Of a stretch of DNA of 64,000 nucleotides, positions 8,278-15,970 are shown one piece after another. A program made the translations under genes and the position numbers. The stretch's first letter is position 1. Every line of letters begins with the position of its first letter. Source of the stretch: Hyphomonas sp. (lineage in GTDB: Bacteria > Pseudomonadota > Alphaproteobacteria > Caulobacterales > Hyphomonadaceae); the NCBI GenBank assembly GCA_020638455.1, contig JACKIK010000003.1, positions 1 through 64,000 of the forward strand. Direction: 5' to 3'. The notes under the pieces were generated by a model that was not told where the DNA came from, did no database searches, and worked only from the letters and a program-made list of their open reading frames with translations.

Positions 8278-8848
8278 CGGCATCCATTGCGGCTGGGCCC
8301 CGGCGGACGATGCGCTCTATCGCGGCTACCACGATACGGAATGGGGCGTGCCGGAGCGCGACGGCCGCGCCCTCTGGGAGAAGCTGCAGCTGGACGGCAT
8401 GCAGGCGGGCCTGTCGTGGATCACCATTCTCCGGAAGCGCGAGGCGATCCGCGAGGAATTCGACCAGTTCGACCCCGAAAAACTCGCCCGATGGACGAAG
8501 AAGCGGTCGGAGAAGGCGCTGAAAAATCCGGGCATCATCCGCAGCCCGAAGAAGATCGAGGCCGTGATCGGCAATGCGCAGGCCTATCTCGCCATGGAAG
8601 AGGCGGGCGAGGGCTTTGCCGACTATTGCTGGGGTTTTGTCGGCGGCGCGCCGGTCGTCAACAAGTGGAGGAACTTCCGGCAGGCGCCCACTTTCACCGA
8701 CTGGTCGGCGGCGATGTCGAAAGACCTCAAGAAGCGCGGCTTCAAATTCGTCGGCCCCACGATCGTCTATGCCTGGGCTCAGGCGGTTGGCATGGTGAAT
8801 GACCATGAAGTAACTTGCCCGCGTCATGCCGAAGTGCAGGGGTTGTAA
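8270..8848 (+). CDS. tag: DNA-3-methyladenine glycosylase I
   Basis: This 192-residue protein begins MSDGIHCGWAPADDALYRGYHDTEWGVP and ends NDHEVTCPRHAEV. The pairs C7/H21 and H179/C183 correspond to the zinc-snap ligands that tie the two termini together in the E. coli Tag enzyme. It removes 3-methyladenine from alkylated DNA as the first step of base excision repair. The start overlaps the last 8 bases of ygfZ. No SOS box is visible before it, as expected for an internal operon gene. Confidence 0.93.
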   Translation: MSDGIHCGWAPADDALYRGYHDTEWGVPERDGRALWEKLQLDGMQAGLSWITILRKREAIREEFDQFDPEKLARWTKKRSEKALKNPGIIRSPKKIEAVIGNAQAYLAMEEAGEGFADYCWGFVGGAPVVNKWRNFRQAPTFTDWSAAMSKDLKKRGFKFVGPTIVYAWAQAVGMVNDHEVTCPRHAEVQGL

Positions 8849-8849
8849 C

Positions 8850-9164
8850 ATGCGCTCATTTCTACTGGCCCTGCCGCTGCTCCTGCTGCCCGCCGGCTGC
8901 ATTTCGGACCGCGAGCCCGCCGCGCCGGTGCCGGTCGCCACAAGCGCCTGCGACACGGTTGAGCCCGCTGCCGACCGGCAGATGTGCCGCCAGGCAGAGG
9001 CGGACGCCCGGCGCGACAACCGGCTGGTGTATGAAAGCAATGCGCGCGGCCTTCCCCTCGACCTGTGCGACCAGGTCCAGGAAGGCTGCGAAATCCGCCC
9101 GCAAGCCGATGAATGCGCCCTGCACCCGGAGCGCTGTGTTACACGATCAACGGAGCCCCTATGA
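8850..9164 (+). CDS. Small cysteine-rich lipoprotein
   Basis: This 104-residue protein has a type II signal peptide, MRSFLLALPLLLLPAGC, so the first mature residue would be the lipidated cysteine 17. The mature part contains six further cysteines (in the contexts TSAC, RQMC, LDLC, EEGC-like, DEC and ERC), suggesting up to three disulfides in the periplasm. I chose the ATG at 8850 because it begins directly with the signal peptide; an in-frame ATG at 8826 would only add MPKCRGCN. It starts one base after the tag stop and overlaps the next lipoprotein gene. No domain recognised. Confidence 0.65.
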   Translation: MRSFLLALPLLLLPAGCISDREPAAPVPVATSACDTVEPAADRQMCRQAEADARRDNRLVYESNARGLPLDLCDQVQEGCEIRPQADECALHPERCVTRSTEPL

Positions 9165-9472
9165 GACGCTTCCTTACTGCGACAATCCTCCTCGCTGCCC
9201 CTCTGCTGGCTGCGTGCGTGTCCTCGAACAGCGCCGAAGGCCGCGAGGCCGAGGCCTATGCCAAGTGCAGCTATTCGCCCGGGCCGAAGGAGCGCGAAGC
9301 CTGCATCAAGACCGAGCTCGCCCTGATCGAGGCCCGCGACCGCAAGGAAGCAGAGGCAGCCAAGGCCGACCAGGAAGCCGCCGAGCGGCGCCAGGCCGAA
9401 CTGGAAGCGGCCGGGGTGCCAAGGGACGACGCGGCGCAGACGACCGATTCGGGCCTGCACTGGCCACGCTGA
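9161..9472 (+). CDS. Small lipoprotein with charged helical tail
   Basis: This 103-residue lipoprotein starts MRRFLTATILLAAPLLAAC, with the lipobox LAAC. The mature chain has two further cysteines (AKCSYS and EACIK), then a long alanine/glutamate/arginine-rich stretch (about residues 60-85) that should be one helix, possibly a coiled coil. The ATG at 9161 overlaps the previous stop (ATGA), so the two lipoproteins are translationally coupled and probably function together in the envelope. Function unknown. Confidence 0.65.
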   Translation: MRRFLTATILLAAPLLAACVSSNSAEGREAEAYAKCSYSPGPKEREACIKTELALIEARDRKEAEAAKADQEAAERRQAELEAAGVPRDDAAQTTDSGLHWPR

Positions 9473-9575
9473 AGCCCCTGCCTCGACCCGGCGGAAAAGC
9501 CGCGCTACAGAAATCCCGACTATTATTCGCATTCTGCCGCGCCCCTTCGCGTGCGGCGCGTATGAAGAGGGCACA

Positions 9576-10697
9576 ATGAAAACCGCCGTGATCTCGTCAA
9601 CCGGGCTCTGGACGCCGCCAAACTCGATTTCGAACGAAGAACTGGTTGCGAGCTACAACGCCTGGGCCGAAAACTGGAATCTGGAACGCGAAGCCGACAT
9701 CGCTGCCGGCCTGATCGAGCCGAAACCGATGTCGTCGGTCGAATTCATCGAGAAAGCGTCCGGCATCAAGGCGCGCTACGTGATGAACAAGACGGGCGTG
9801 CTGGACCCGGACATCATGGCCCCCCGCATCCCGGAACGGCCCAACGACCAGATTTCCGTGATGGCCGAAATGGCGGTGAAGGCAGCCCGCGAGGCGCTTG
9901 AGCGCGCCGGGCGCAGGCCGGAGGATGTGGACGCGGTGATCTGCGCCGCCTCCAACATGCAGCGCGCCTACCCTGCCATGGCGATCGAAGTGCAGAAGGA
10001 GCTTGGCTGTTCCGGCTTTGCCTTTGACATGAATGTCGCCTGCTCGTCGGCGACTTTCGGGATCCAGGCCGCTGCCGACTTCGTACGGTCCGGCAGCGCC
10101 CGCTCGGTGCTGATGGTGAACCCGGAAATCTGCTCCGGCCATCTCAACTTCACCGACCGGGACAGCCATTTCATCTTCGGCGACGTCGCCACGGCCGTCC
10201 TCGTCGAAGAGGAGAGCCTCGCCCCGGCCGGCCACTGGAAGATCCTCGGCACGAAACTGAAGACCGAGTTCTCGAACAACATCCGCAACAATTTCGGCTT
10301 CCTGAACCGCACCGCACCGGAAGGTATCGACGCGCCGGACAAGCTGTTCGTGCAGGAAGGCCGCAAGGTGTTCAAGGAAGTCGTGCCGATGGTCGCTACG
10401 ATGATCACCGAGCACCTTGGCGAACTTGGCCTTCAGGGTACGGACCTTCGCCGCATGTGGCTGCACCAGGCCAATGCGAACATGAACCGCCTGATCTCGT
10501 CCAAGGTCCTCGGTCGCGAAGCGAACGAGGACGAGAGCCCGACCGTACTGGACACCTATGCCAACACGTCATCGGCCGGCTCCATCATCGCCTTCCACAA
10601 GCATTCGGAAGATATCCGGCCCGGCGAGCGCGGGCTGATCTGTTCCTTCGGTGCCGGCTATTCGGCGGGGACCGTGTTCGTCGAAAAGGCTGCATGA
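9576..10697 (+). CDS. Beta-ketoacyl-ACP synthase III (FabH-like)
   Basis: This 373-residue thiolase-fold condensing enzyme has the complete KAS III triad. Cys156 lies in VACSSATF, His297 in WLHQANANMN and Asn330 in YANTSSAG. FabH-type enzymes start fatty-acid chains by condensing an acyl-CoA with malonyl-ACP. The protein is longer than E. coli FabH (317 residues), with an extra N-terminal insert around residues 20-55, as in a second FabH class found in many Proteobacteria. It may therefore use medium or unusual primers. Its stop overlaps the start of the cellulase gene. Confidence 0.85.
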   Translation: MKTAVISSTGLWTPPNSISNEELVASYNAWAENWNLEREADIAAGLIEPKPMSSVEFIEKASGIKARYVMNKTGVLDPDIMAPRIPERPNDQISVMAEMAVKAAREALERAGRRPEDVDAVICAASNMQRAYPAMAIEVQKELGCSGFAFDMNVACSSATFGIQAAADFVRSGSARSVLMVNPEICSGHLNFTDRDSHFIFGDVATAVLVEEESLAPAGHWKILGTKLKTEFSNNIRNNFGFLNRTAPEGIDAPDKLFVQEGRKVFKEVVPMVATMITEHLGELGLQGTDLRRMWLHQANANMNRLISSKVLGREANEDESPTVLDTYANTSSAGSIIAFHKHSEDIRPGERGLICSFGAGYSAGTVFVEKAA

Positions 10698-12631
10698 TGG
10701 GCCGCGCGGCAACGACAGGATCCCTGCTTGCCGCGCTCCTGCTGATTGTCCAGTGCGCCGGTGCCGAAGTGGTGCCGAAGATCGCGCCGGCCGATCCGAC
10801 CCCGACACTGGTCATTGATCAGTTCGGCTACCGCCCCGAAGGCGAGAAAATTCTCATTATCCGCACGCCGGTGCGCGGGTTCGATGCCGGAACGGGGGGC
10901 GAGCCGGCGAAGGCCTACGACATCGTCAACGTCGCAACCGGCAAGGTCGCGTTCCATGGCGAGCCGCAGCCCTGGCGCGAGAGCGCTGTCGATGCCGGCT
11001 CCGGCGACCGGGTCGCCTATATGGACTTCTCGCCGCTGGATGCGCCGGGCTCGTACATGATCCGGTCCTCGGACGGCGCGCAGAAATCTGCCACGTTCCG
11101 GATTGCCGGAAATGTCTACGACGAGGTGTTCCGCGCCGCCTTCCGGACATTTTTCTACCAGCGCGCCGGCTACACCAAGGCCGTGCCGTACGCCGATCCG
11201 CGCTGGGCCGACGGTGCGAGCCATATGGGCAAGGGCCAGGACACCGAGGCGCGCAGTTTCTTCGCGAAGGTCGATGCTTCCTCCGCCCGGGACCTGCATG
11301 GCGGCTGGTACGACGCGGGCGATTTCAACAAATATACGAACTGGGCGGCCGACAATTGCCGCACGCTCCTCCTGTCGTACACGGAAAACCCGCATGCCTG
11401 GGGCGATGATTTCGACATTCCCGAAAGCGGCAACGGCATTCCCGACGTTCTGGATGAAGTGAAATGGGGTCTCGACTGGCTGATCCGCATGCAGAACGAT
11501 GACGGATCGGTCCTGTCCATTGTGAGCCTCGACGTCGCCAGCCCGCCCTCGGCGGCGAAGGGGCCGTCCTTCTACGGTCCGGCCAGCACCTCGTCGACGC
11601 GCTCGACGGCCGAAGTGTTCGCCTATGCCGCCATGGTCTATGGCGCGACGGGACTGCCGGGGCACAGGGAATATGCCGACGAACTCAGCCGACGTGCTGT
11701 CGCAGCCTGGAACTGGGCGGAAGCCAATCCGGACAAGACATTCTTCAACAATGACGTACGCGATGCCTCCATCGGGCTCGGAGCGGGGCAGCAGGAAACG
11801 GACGACGCCGGACGCGCTGCCAAGCGCCTCGCTGCCGCCGTCTATCTTTATGCCATCACCGGCCTCGACACCTACCGCAGGGCGGCGGAATTCGAGATAC
11901 GCGAGTCGAAGCTGATGCGCGGTGAGGGCGTGACGCCCTATGACCTGGAAGCACAGGATGCGATGCGGGTTTACGCGACCCTGCCCGGCATTTCGTCCGG
12001 CCTCGGACAGAAGATCAATGCCGAGCTGCGCAGGGCCATGGCGACGCGCACGTTCTGGGGGGCGATCGAAGGCGAAGACGACCCCTATTTCGCCCCGGTC
12101 ATGGCAATGCGCTGGGGCAGCAACACTGTGAAAGCGCGAACCGGGAACCTCTTCATGGACGAGGCCAAGACGGGCCTGGCACCAGCCGAGCTGATCACGG
12201 TGCGCGACGTCGCTGCGCGCTACCTGCACTACTTCCATGGCGTCAATCCGCTGGGAAAGGTCTACCTTTCGAACATGGGCGCGTATGGCGCAGAGAACTC
12301 GGTCGACAGTTTCTACCATGGCTGGTTCGCGGACGGCAGCGCGCTGTGGGACAGCGTGAAATCGTCGAAATACGGGCCCCCGCCGGGCTTCCTCGTCGGC
12401 GGGCCGAACCCGTCCTACAGCTGGGACAATTGCTGCCCGAAGTCCTGTGGCGGACCGGGAACTCGGTACAGCTGCCTCAAGGCACCGCTTGCGCCGCCGA
12501 CGGGCCAGCCGCCACTCAAGGCCTATCGTGACTTCAACACGGGCTGGCCGCTCAATTCATGGGAAGTGACGGAGAATTCCGACAGCTATCAGGTCGCCTA
12601 CCTGCGGCTGCTCGCGAATTTCGTGGACTAG
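10694..12631 (+). CDS. Glycoside hydrolase family 9 endoglucanase-like protein
   Basis: This 645-residue secreted protein has an N-terminal signal peptide (hydrophobic core within residues 8-22) and a cellulase-type immunoglobulin domain (about residues 35-140, starting LVIDQFGYRP). A GH9 (alpha/alpha)6 catalytic domain follows. The catalytic-base motif GGWYDAGDFNKYTN lies around residues 201-214 and the acid glutamate is E627 in VTENSDSYQ. Between them a GGPNPSYSWDNCCPKSCGG segment places a cysteine cluster where GH9 enzymes have a substrate-binding loop. Predicted to cleave beta-1,4-glucan or a related polymer. The ATG at 10694 overlaps the TGA of the FabH-like gene, an odd translational coupling. 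Confidence 0.88.
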   Translation: MMGRAATTGSLLAALLLIVQCAGAEVVPKIAPADPTPTLVIDQFGYRPEGEKILIIRTPVRGFDAGTGGEPAKAYDIVNVATGKVAFHGEPQPWRESAVDAGSGDRVAYMDFSPLDAPGSYMIRSSDGAQKSATFRIAGNVYDEVFRAAFRTFFYQRAGYTKAVPYADPRWADGASHMGKGQDTEARSFFAKVDASSARDLHGGWYDAGDFNKYTNWAADNCRTLLLSYTENPHAWGDDFDIPESGNGIPDVLDEVKWGLDWLIRMQNDDGSVLSIVSLDVASPPSAAKGPSFYGPASTSSTRSTAEVFAYAAMVYGATGLPGHREYADELSRRAVAAWNWAEANPDKTFFNNDVRDASIGLGAGQQETDDAGRAAKRLAAAVYLYAITGLDTYRRAAEFEIRESKLMRGEGVTPYDLEAQDAMRVYATLPGISSGLGQKINAELRRAMATRTFWGAIEGEDDPYFAPVMAMRWGSNTVKARTGNLFMDEAKTGLAPAELITVRDVAARYLHYFHGVNPLGKVYLSNMGAYGAENSVDSFYHGWFADGSALWDSVKSSKYGPPPGFLVGGPNPSYSWDNCCPKSCGGPGTRYSCLKAPLAPPTGQPPLKAYRDFNTGWPLNSWEVTENSDSYQVAYLRLLANFVD

Positions 12632-12635
12632 GCGC

Positions 12636-12788
12636 TCAGTCGTACTCGTCGTCGCTGAACAGGTCGCCCCACAGGACTTCCCGGCTCGACTTGAATGCCT
12701 CGACGACGACAATGATTCCGCCCATCAGCAGCACGCAGAATGCCATCGCCTGCCAGGGAGCAATCTGTGTCACCGCATTGAACATCAT
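12636..12788 (-). CDS. Possible small single-span membrane protein
   Basis: This short frame of 50 codons, starting MMFNAVTQIAPWQ, has one clear hydrophobic span (MAFCVLLMGGIIVVVEAF) and a highly acidic C-terminus (LFSDDEYD). It lies in the space between two plus-strand genes, so it is not a shadow of another coding region. A purine-rich AGGAAAAGG sequence precedes the start at a plausible distance. Longer in-frame starts to 12824 exist but add nothing hydrophobic. The coding assignment rests on composition and context only. Confidence 0.45.
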   Translation of the reverse strand: MMFNAVTQIAPWQAMAFCVLLMGGIIVVVEAFKSSREVLWGDLFSDDEYD

Positions 12789-12859
12789 CACCGGACCTTT
12801 TCCTGTGACCGGCATTGATCGCACCGGTCTGTTCTGGTGCAGGTGTTCTCGCGGAAAAG

Positions 12860-12953
12860 CCTTAACAGCGCTTTTGGAAACAGGGGCAATCCCAAGGCGG
12901 CTTCGTAACCAGATTGCCTTGCTTTCTTTACCCCTGCTACCAAGCAGTTAAGG
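12860..12953 (+). promoter_or_regulatory. Foldable 5' leader that can sequester the ribosome-binding site
   Basis: Three properly nested inverted repeats precede the HD-phosphohydrolase gene. The outer arms CCTTAACAGC (12860-12869) and GCAGTTAAGG (12944-12953) pair with one A/A mismatch. The middle arms are CAGGGG (12881-12886) and CCCCTG (12931-12936). The inner arms are GGCAATC (12885-12891) and GATTGCC (12912-12918), sharing two guanines with the middle helix. The 3' outer arm contains part of the Shine-Dalgarno sequence AAGGAGG (12950-12956), so folding could block translation of the ATG at 12963. Confidence 0.4.
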
Positions 12954-12962
12954 AGGGTCAGA

Positions 12963-13580
12963 ATGACCGTGCAAGCGAGACGAACTGTTAAGGCTCCAAG
13001 GGTGTGGCAGCGGATGCTGTCGGGCCGGCGGCTGGACCTCGCCCATCCATCACCGATGGATGTGGAAATCGAGGACATCGCCCACGGCCTTGCCCGCGTC
13101 GCCCGATGGAACGGACAGACCCGGGGCGAACATGCCTTTTCGGTCGCCGAGCATTCGGTGATCGTGGAGCGGATCTGCCGCAAGCTCGATCCGTCGCTGA
13201 CGGCAAAGCAAGGCCTCACCGCGCTGCTCCACGACAGCCCGGAATATGTGATCGGCGACATGATCTCGCCCTTCAAGGCATTGCTCGGCGAAGGCTACAA
13301 GGCGGTTGAGGCGCGGCTGCAGGAAGCAATCCACATCCGCTTCGGCCTGCCGCCGGTGACTCCTGCGAAGCTGAAAAAGCTGGTCAAGAAGGCCGACATG
13401 ATCTGTGCCTGGTTCGAGGCAACTCAGCTTGCCGGGTTCGAAGTGGACGAGGCGAACCGCTTCTTCGGTGAGCCGCCGGAAGGCATTCGCCTGAGGCTTG
13501 CGCCGAAAGCCGTGCCGGACGCGCAGGAAGCATTCCTCGCTCGCTTCCGCCAGCTGATGACAGAAATGGGGGCGCCCTGA
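12963..13580 (+). CDS. HD-domain phosphohydrolase, YfbR-like
   Basis: This 205-residue HD-superfamily metal phosphohydrolase has the motif H57...H64 (GEHAFSVAEHS), HD at 90-91 (ALLHDSPEY) and a final aspartate near 145 (VKKADMICAW). The closest described relatives are YfbR-type 5'-deoxynucleotidases and similar HD nucleotidases. A strong AAGGAGG ribosome-binding site lies seven bases before the ATG and is part of the folded leader. It overlaps the NrtR-like gene by one base, which suggests a shared role in nucleotide or NAD metabolism. Confidence 0.8.
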   Translation: MTVQARRTVKAPRVWQRMLSGRRLDLAHPSPMDVEIEDIAHGLARVARWNGQTRGEHAFSVAEHSVIVERICRKLDPSLTAKQGLTALLHDSPEYVIGDMISPFKALLGEGYKAVEARLQEAIHIRFGLPPVTPAKLKKLVKKADMICAWFEATQLAGFEVDEANRFFGEPPEGIRLRLAPKAVPDAQEAFLARFRQLMTEMGAP

Positions 13581-14533
13581 TGCCGGCCGGAAACACGCCT
13601 CTGCTGATTGGCCTGTCCGCCGTGATGGTGGCAGTGGACGACGATACGCCGCTGGTACTGGTCACACGCCGCGGCACGGGGGAGGATGCCCTGCCGTTCG
13701 GCCCGTTCCATCCGGATGAACACCGCACCTTCGACCTGTCGCTGCGCGGCTGGGTGCGCGAGCAGACGGGCTTCGAGCTTGGCTATGTCGAACAGCTCTA
13801 CACGTTCGGCGACAAGGACCGCGAAACGCCCGAGGCCACGCTGGCGGGCGCGCCGCCGAATGCGCGCGTGATTTCGGTCGGCTATCTGGCGCTGACGCCG
13901 GAGGCGCGGCCTGCCGGCGCTGCCTTCGAAGCGCGCTGGCAAGGCTGGTACCGCTACTTCCCATGGGAAGACCATCGGAACGGCCGCCCGGCCATGATCG
14001 ATGAAGAGATCGCCCCGCACCTGTTCACCTGGGCGGCAGGGAAGGAGCGGCGGCAGGAGCGAGCGCGGATCGCCTTCGGCCTCGATGGCGCCCGCTGGGC
14101 CGAGGAGCGCGTTCTGGACCGCTATGAGCTGCTCTACGAGGCGGGCCTCGTGGCGGAGTGTGCCCGCGATGCCGGCCTGCCGGAATCGGACGTGCGTTTC
14201 GGGGAGACCATGGCGTCCGACCACCGGCGCATCCTGGCGACGGCCATTTCACGCCTGCGCGGCAAGATAAAGTACCGGCCGGTCGTCTTTGAGCTGATGC
14301 CGGACCGCTTCACCCTGACGGCCCTGCAGCGGACCATGGAAGCGATCCTCGGCCTCGGCCTTCACACGCAGAATTTCCGGCGCGCGCTGGACAAGGCGGG
14401 CCTGGTGACCGGAACCGGCGCCATGGAGACGAGCACCGGGGGCCGTCCGGCCGAGCTCTACCGCTTCTGCCGCGAGCAGGCTGCCGCGACCGCCGCGCCG
14501 GGCCTTGCGACCCCGCGGCGGCCTGCCGACTGA
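13580..14533 (+). CDS. NrtR-type Nudix-domain transcriptional regulator
   Basis: This 317-residue protein joins an N-terminal Nudix fold (about residues 10-160) to a C-terminal winged helix (LTALQRTMEAILG onward, about residues 235-300). That is the arrangement of NrtR, which represses NAD synthesis genes and responds to ADP-ribose. The Nudix box is degraded: GX5E is kept, but the catalytic RE and EE pairs read GW and EQ. Sensing without hydrolysis is therefore likely. It overlaps the HD phosphohydrolase (TGATG). NAD synthesis genes are not in the window, so targets are unknown; autoregulation through the upstream leader region is possible. Confidence 0.82.
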   Translation: MPAGNTPLLIGLSAVMVAVDDDTPLVLVTRRGTGEDALPFGPFHPDEHRTFDLSLRGWVREQTGFELGYVEQLYTFGDKDRETPEATLAGAPPNARVISVGYLALTPEARPAGAAFEARWQGWYRYFPWEDHRNGRPAMIDEEIAPHLFTWAAGKERRQERARIAFGLDGARWAEERVLDRYELLYEAGLVAECARDAGLPESDVRFGETMASDHRRILATAISRLRGKIKYRPVVFELMPDRFTLTALQRTMEAILGLGLHTQNFRRALDKAGLVTGTGAMETSTGGRPAELYRFCREQAAATAAPGLATPRRPAD

Positions 14534-15964
14534 CTATTCCGATGCGGCTGTTTCGGGCGCCGCTTCCGCCGGGGCGTCCAGCCCCTGCGGCTGGCCGACG
14601 GCGATGAAGTAGTACTTCGACGGATCGAGATATTCCTTCGCCACGCGGTTCACATCGTCGAGCGTGACAGCGTTCACCATCGCATTGCGGGTGTCGAAAT
14701 AGTCGATGCCGAGGTCTTCCTGGCGCACGCCCATCATCTGGCCGGCAATCTTCGCATTCGAATCGAAGCCGAGCGCGTAGGAGCCGGTGAGGTAGGCCTT
14801 CGCCGCGTCGAGCTCCTCCTCCGTAACGCCGTTCGCGACAAAGTCCTCCATCTCGGCCTTGATGCCGTTGATGAAGGCACCGGCGCTCTCATTCTTGGTC
14901 TGGCCGCTGCCGGACCAAGAAGCGAAGTGCTTGCCCGGATTGAGGCCGGTGTAGACCCCGTAGGTCAGCCCCTGCTGGACGCGGAGCGTCTTCATCAGCC
15001 GGCTTTCGAAGCCGCCGCCGCCATAGGTGTAGTTCAGCACATAGGCGGTGAAGAAATCCGGATCGTCACGCTGAAGGCCGGGGCCGATGAACTGGACCAG
15101 CGTCTGGGGCTGGGGAAGGTCCACTTCCGCCGTCGCGGGCGCATCAAGCGCGGGGAAAGTCAGGTCCGGCGTTTCGGCAAGGTCCGAGCTCTCCGGCAGG
15201 CTGGCGATCACCTCGTCGATCATCGGCGCCAGTTCTTCCGGCGTAATGTCGCCCACGGCCGTAACGAGGAGGCGGTCCTTCACCATCAGTTTGTGCATGT
15301 GTTCGCGGACAAGGTCAGGCGTCAGCGCAGCGAGGCTCTCTGCGGAGGTTTCCCGCGCATAGGGGTGATCCGAATAGAGCGCCTGCACCTGCGCGCGCCA
15401 GGCGAGATAGCCGGCGCTGGTCTCGCGGGTCTCGAGGCCGACCTGCTGCTCCCGGCGGAAGCGTTCGAATGGTCCCTCGTCGAAGCGCGGTTCGGCAAAA
15501 GCGGTGGCGACGAGGTCCATCGCGTCGCTCGCATTCTCGGTCAGCATGGAGGCCGAGCAGGACGTCCAGTCATTGCTGGTGTCGCAGCCGAAGCTCATAT
15601 TGAGGTCTTCCATGCGGGTCTGGAAGGCAAGCGAGTCGAGATCGCCGGCCCCTTCATTCATCAGGTAGCCGACTGCGTCGCCCAGGCCTTCAAGGCCCTT
15701 CGGGTCCGCCGCTTCACCGCCTTCCCAGGCCATGTCGACCGACAGGATCGGGATCGACGGTTCGGACACCAGCCAGACGGACGCCCCGCCGGGGGTCACG
15801 AATTGCTGGATCGTGGCGAAATCGCCCTTGTGGACATCGACCTTAAGGGCGGGCGCTTCGGCGGCGGGAGCCTCAACGACGGCTGGCGCGGATGCCGGGT
15901 GAAAGTAGGCACAGGCGCTGAGGCTGGCCGCGAGAAGGAAGGGGGAAACCAGTCTGATTTTCAT
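14534..15964 (-). CDS. M16 peptidase-family lipoprotein, inactive partner
   Basis: This 476-residue protein has a lipoprotein signal peptide (MKIRLVSPFLLAASLSAC) and two M16 domains. The first domain lacks the zinc motif: where an HxxEH would stand the sequence reads GDAVGYLMNEG. The second half has the typical QTLVQFIGPG and YGGGGFESRLMKTLR segments. It resembles the non-catalytic subunit of paired M16 proteases such as the alpha subunit of mitochondrial processing peptidase. The active M16 gene ends 6 bp upstream, so the two probably form one envelope complex. Its stop directly abuts the convergent NrtR stop. Confidence 0.85.
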   Translation of the reverse strand: MKIRLVSPFLLAASLSACAYFHPASAPAVVEAPAAEAPALKVDVHKGDFATIQQFVTPGGASVWLVSEPSIPILSVDMAWEGGEAADPKGLEGLGDAVGYLMNEGAGDLDSLAFQTRMEDLNMSFGCDTSNDWTSCSASMLTENASDAMDLVATAFAEPRFDEGPFERFRREQQVGLETRETSAGYLAWRAQVQALYSDHPYARETSAESLAALTPDLVREHMHKLMVKDRLLVTAVGDITPEELAPMIDEVIASLPESSDLAETPDLTFPALDAPATAEVDLPQPQTLVQFIGPGLQRDDPDFFTAYVLNYTYGGGGFESRLMKTLRVQQGLTYGVYTGLNPGKHFASWSGSGQTKNESAGAFINGIKAEMEDFVANGVTEEELDAAKAYLTGSYALGFDSNAKIAGQMMGVRQEDLGIDYFDTRNAMVNAVTLDDVNRVAKEYLDPSKYYFIAVGQPQGLDAPAEAAPETAASE

Positions 15965-15970
15965 CTCATC

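Noticed and set aside
12831..12848. Two GTTC words resembling a LexA box
   Set aside because: The words are separated by ten bases, not seven, and lie inside or near the small membrane ORF.
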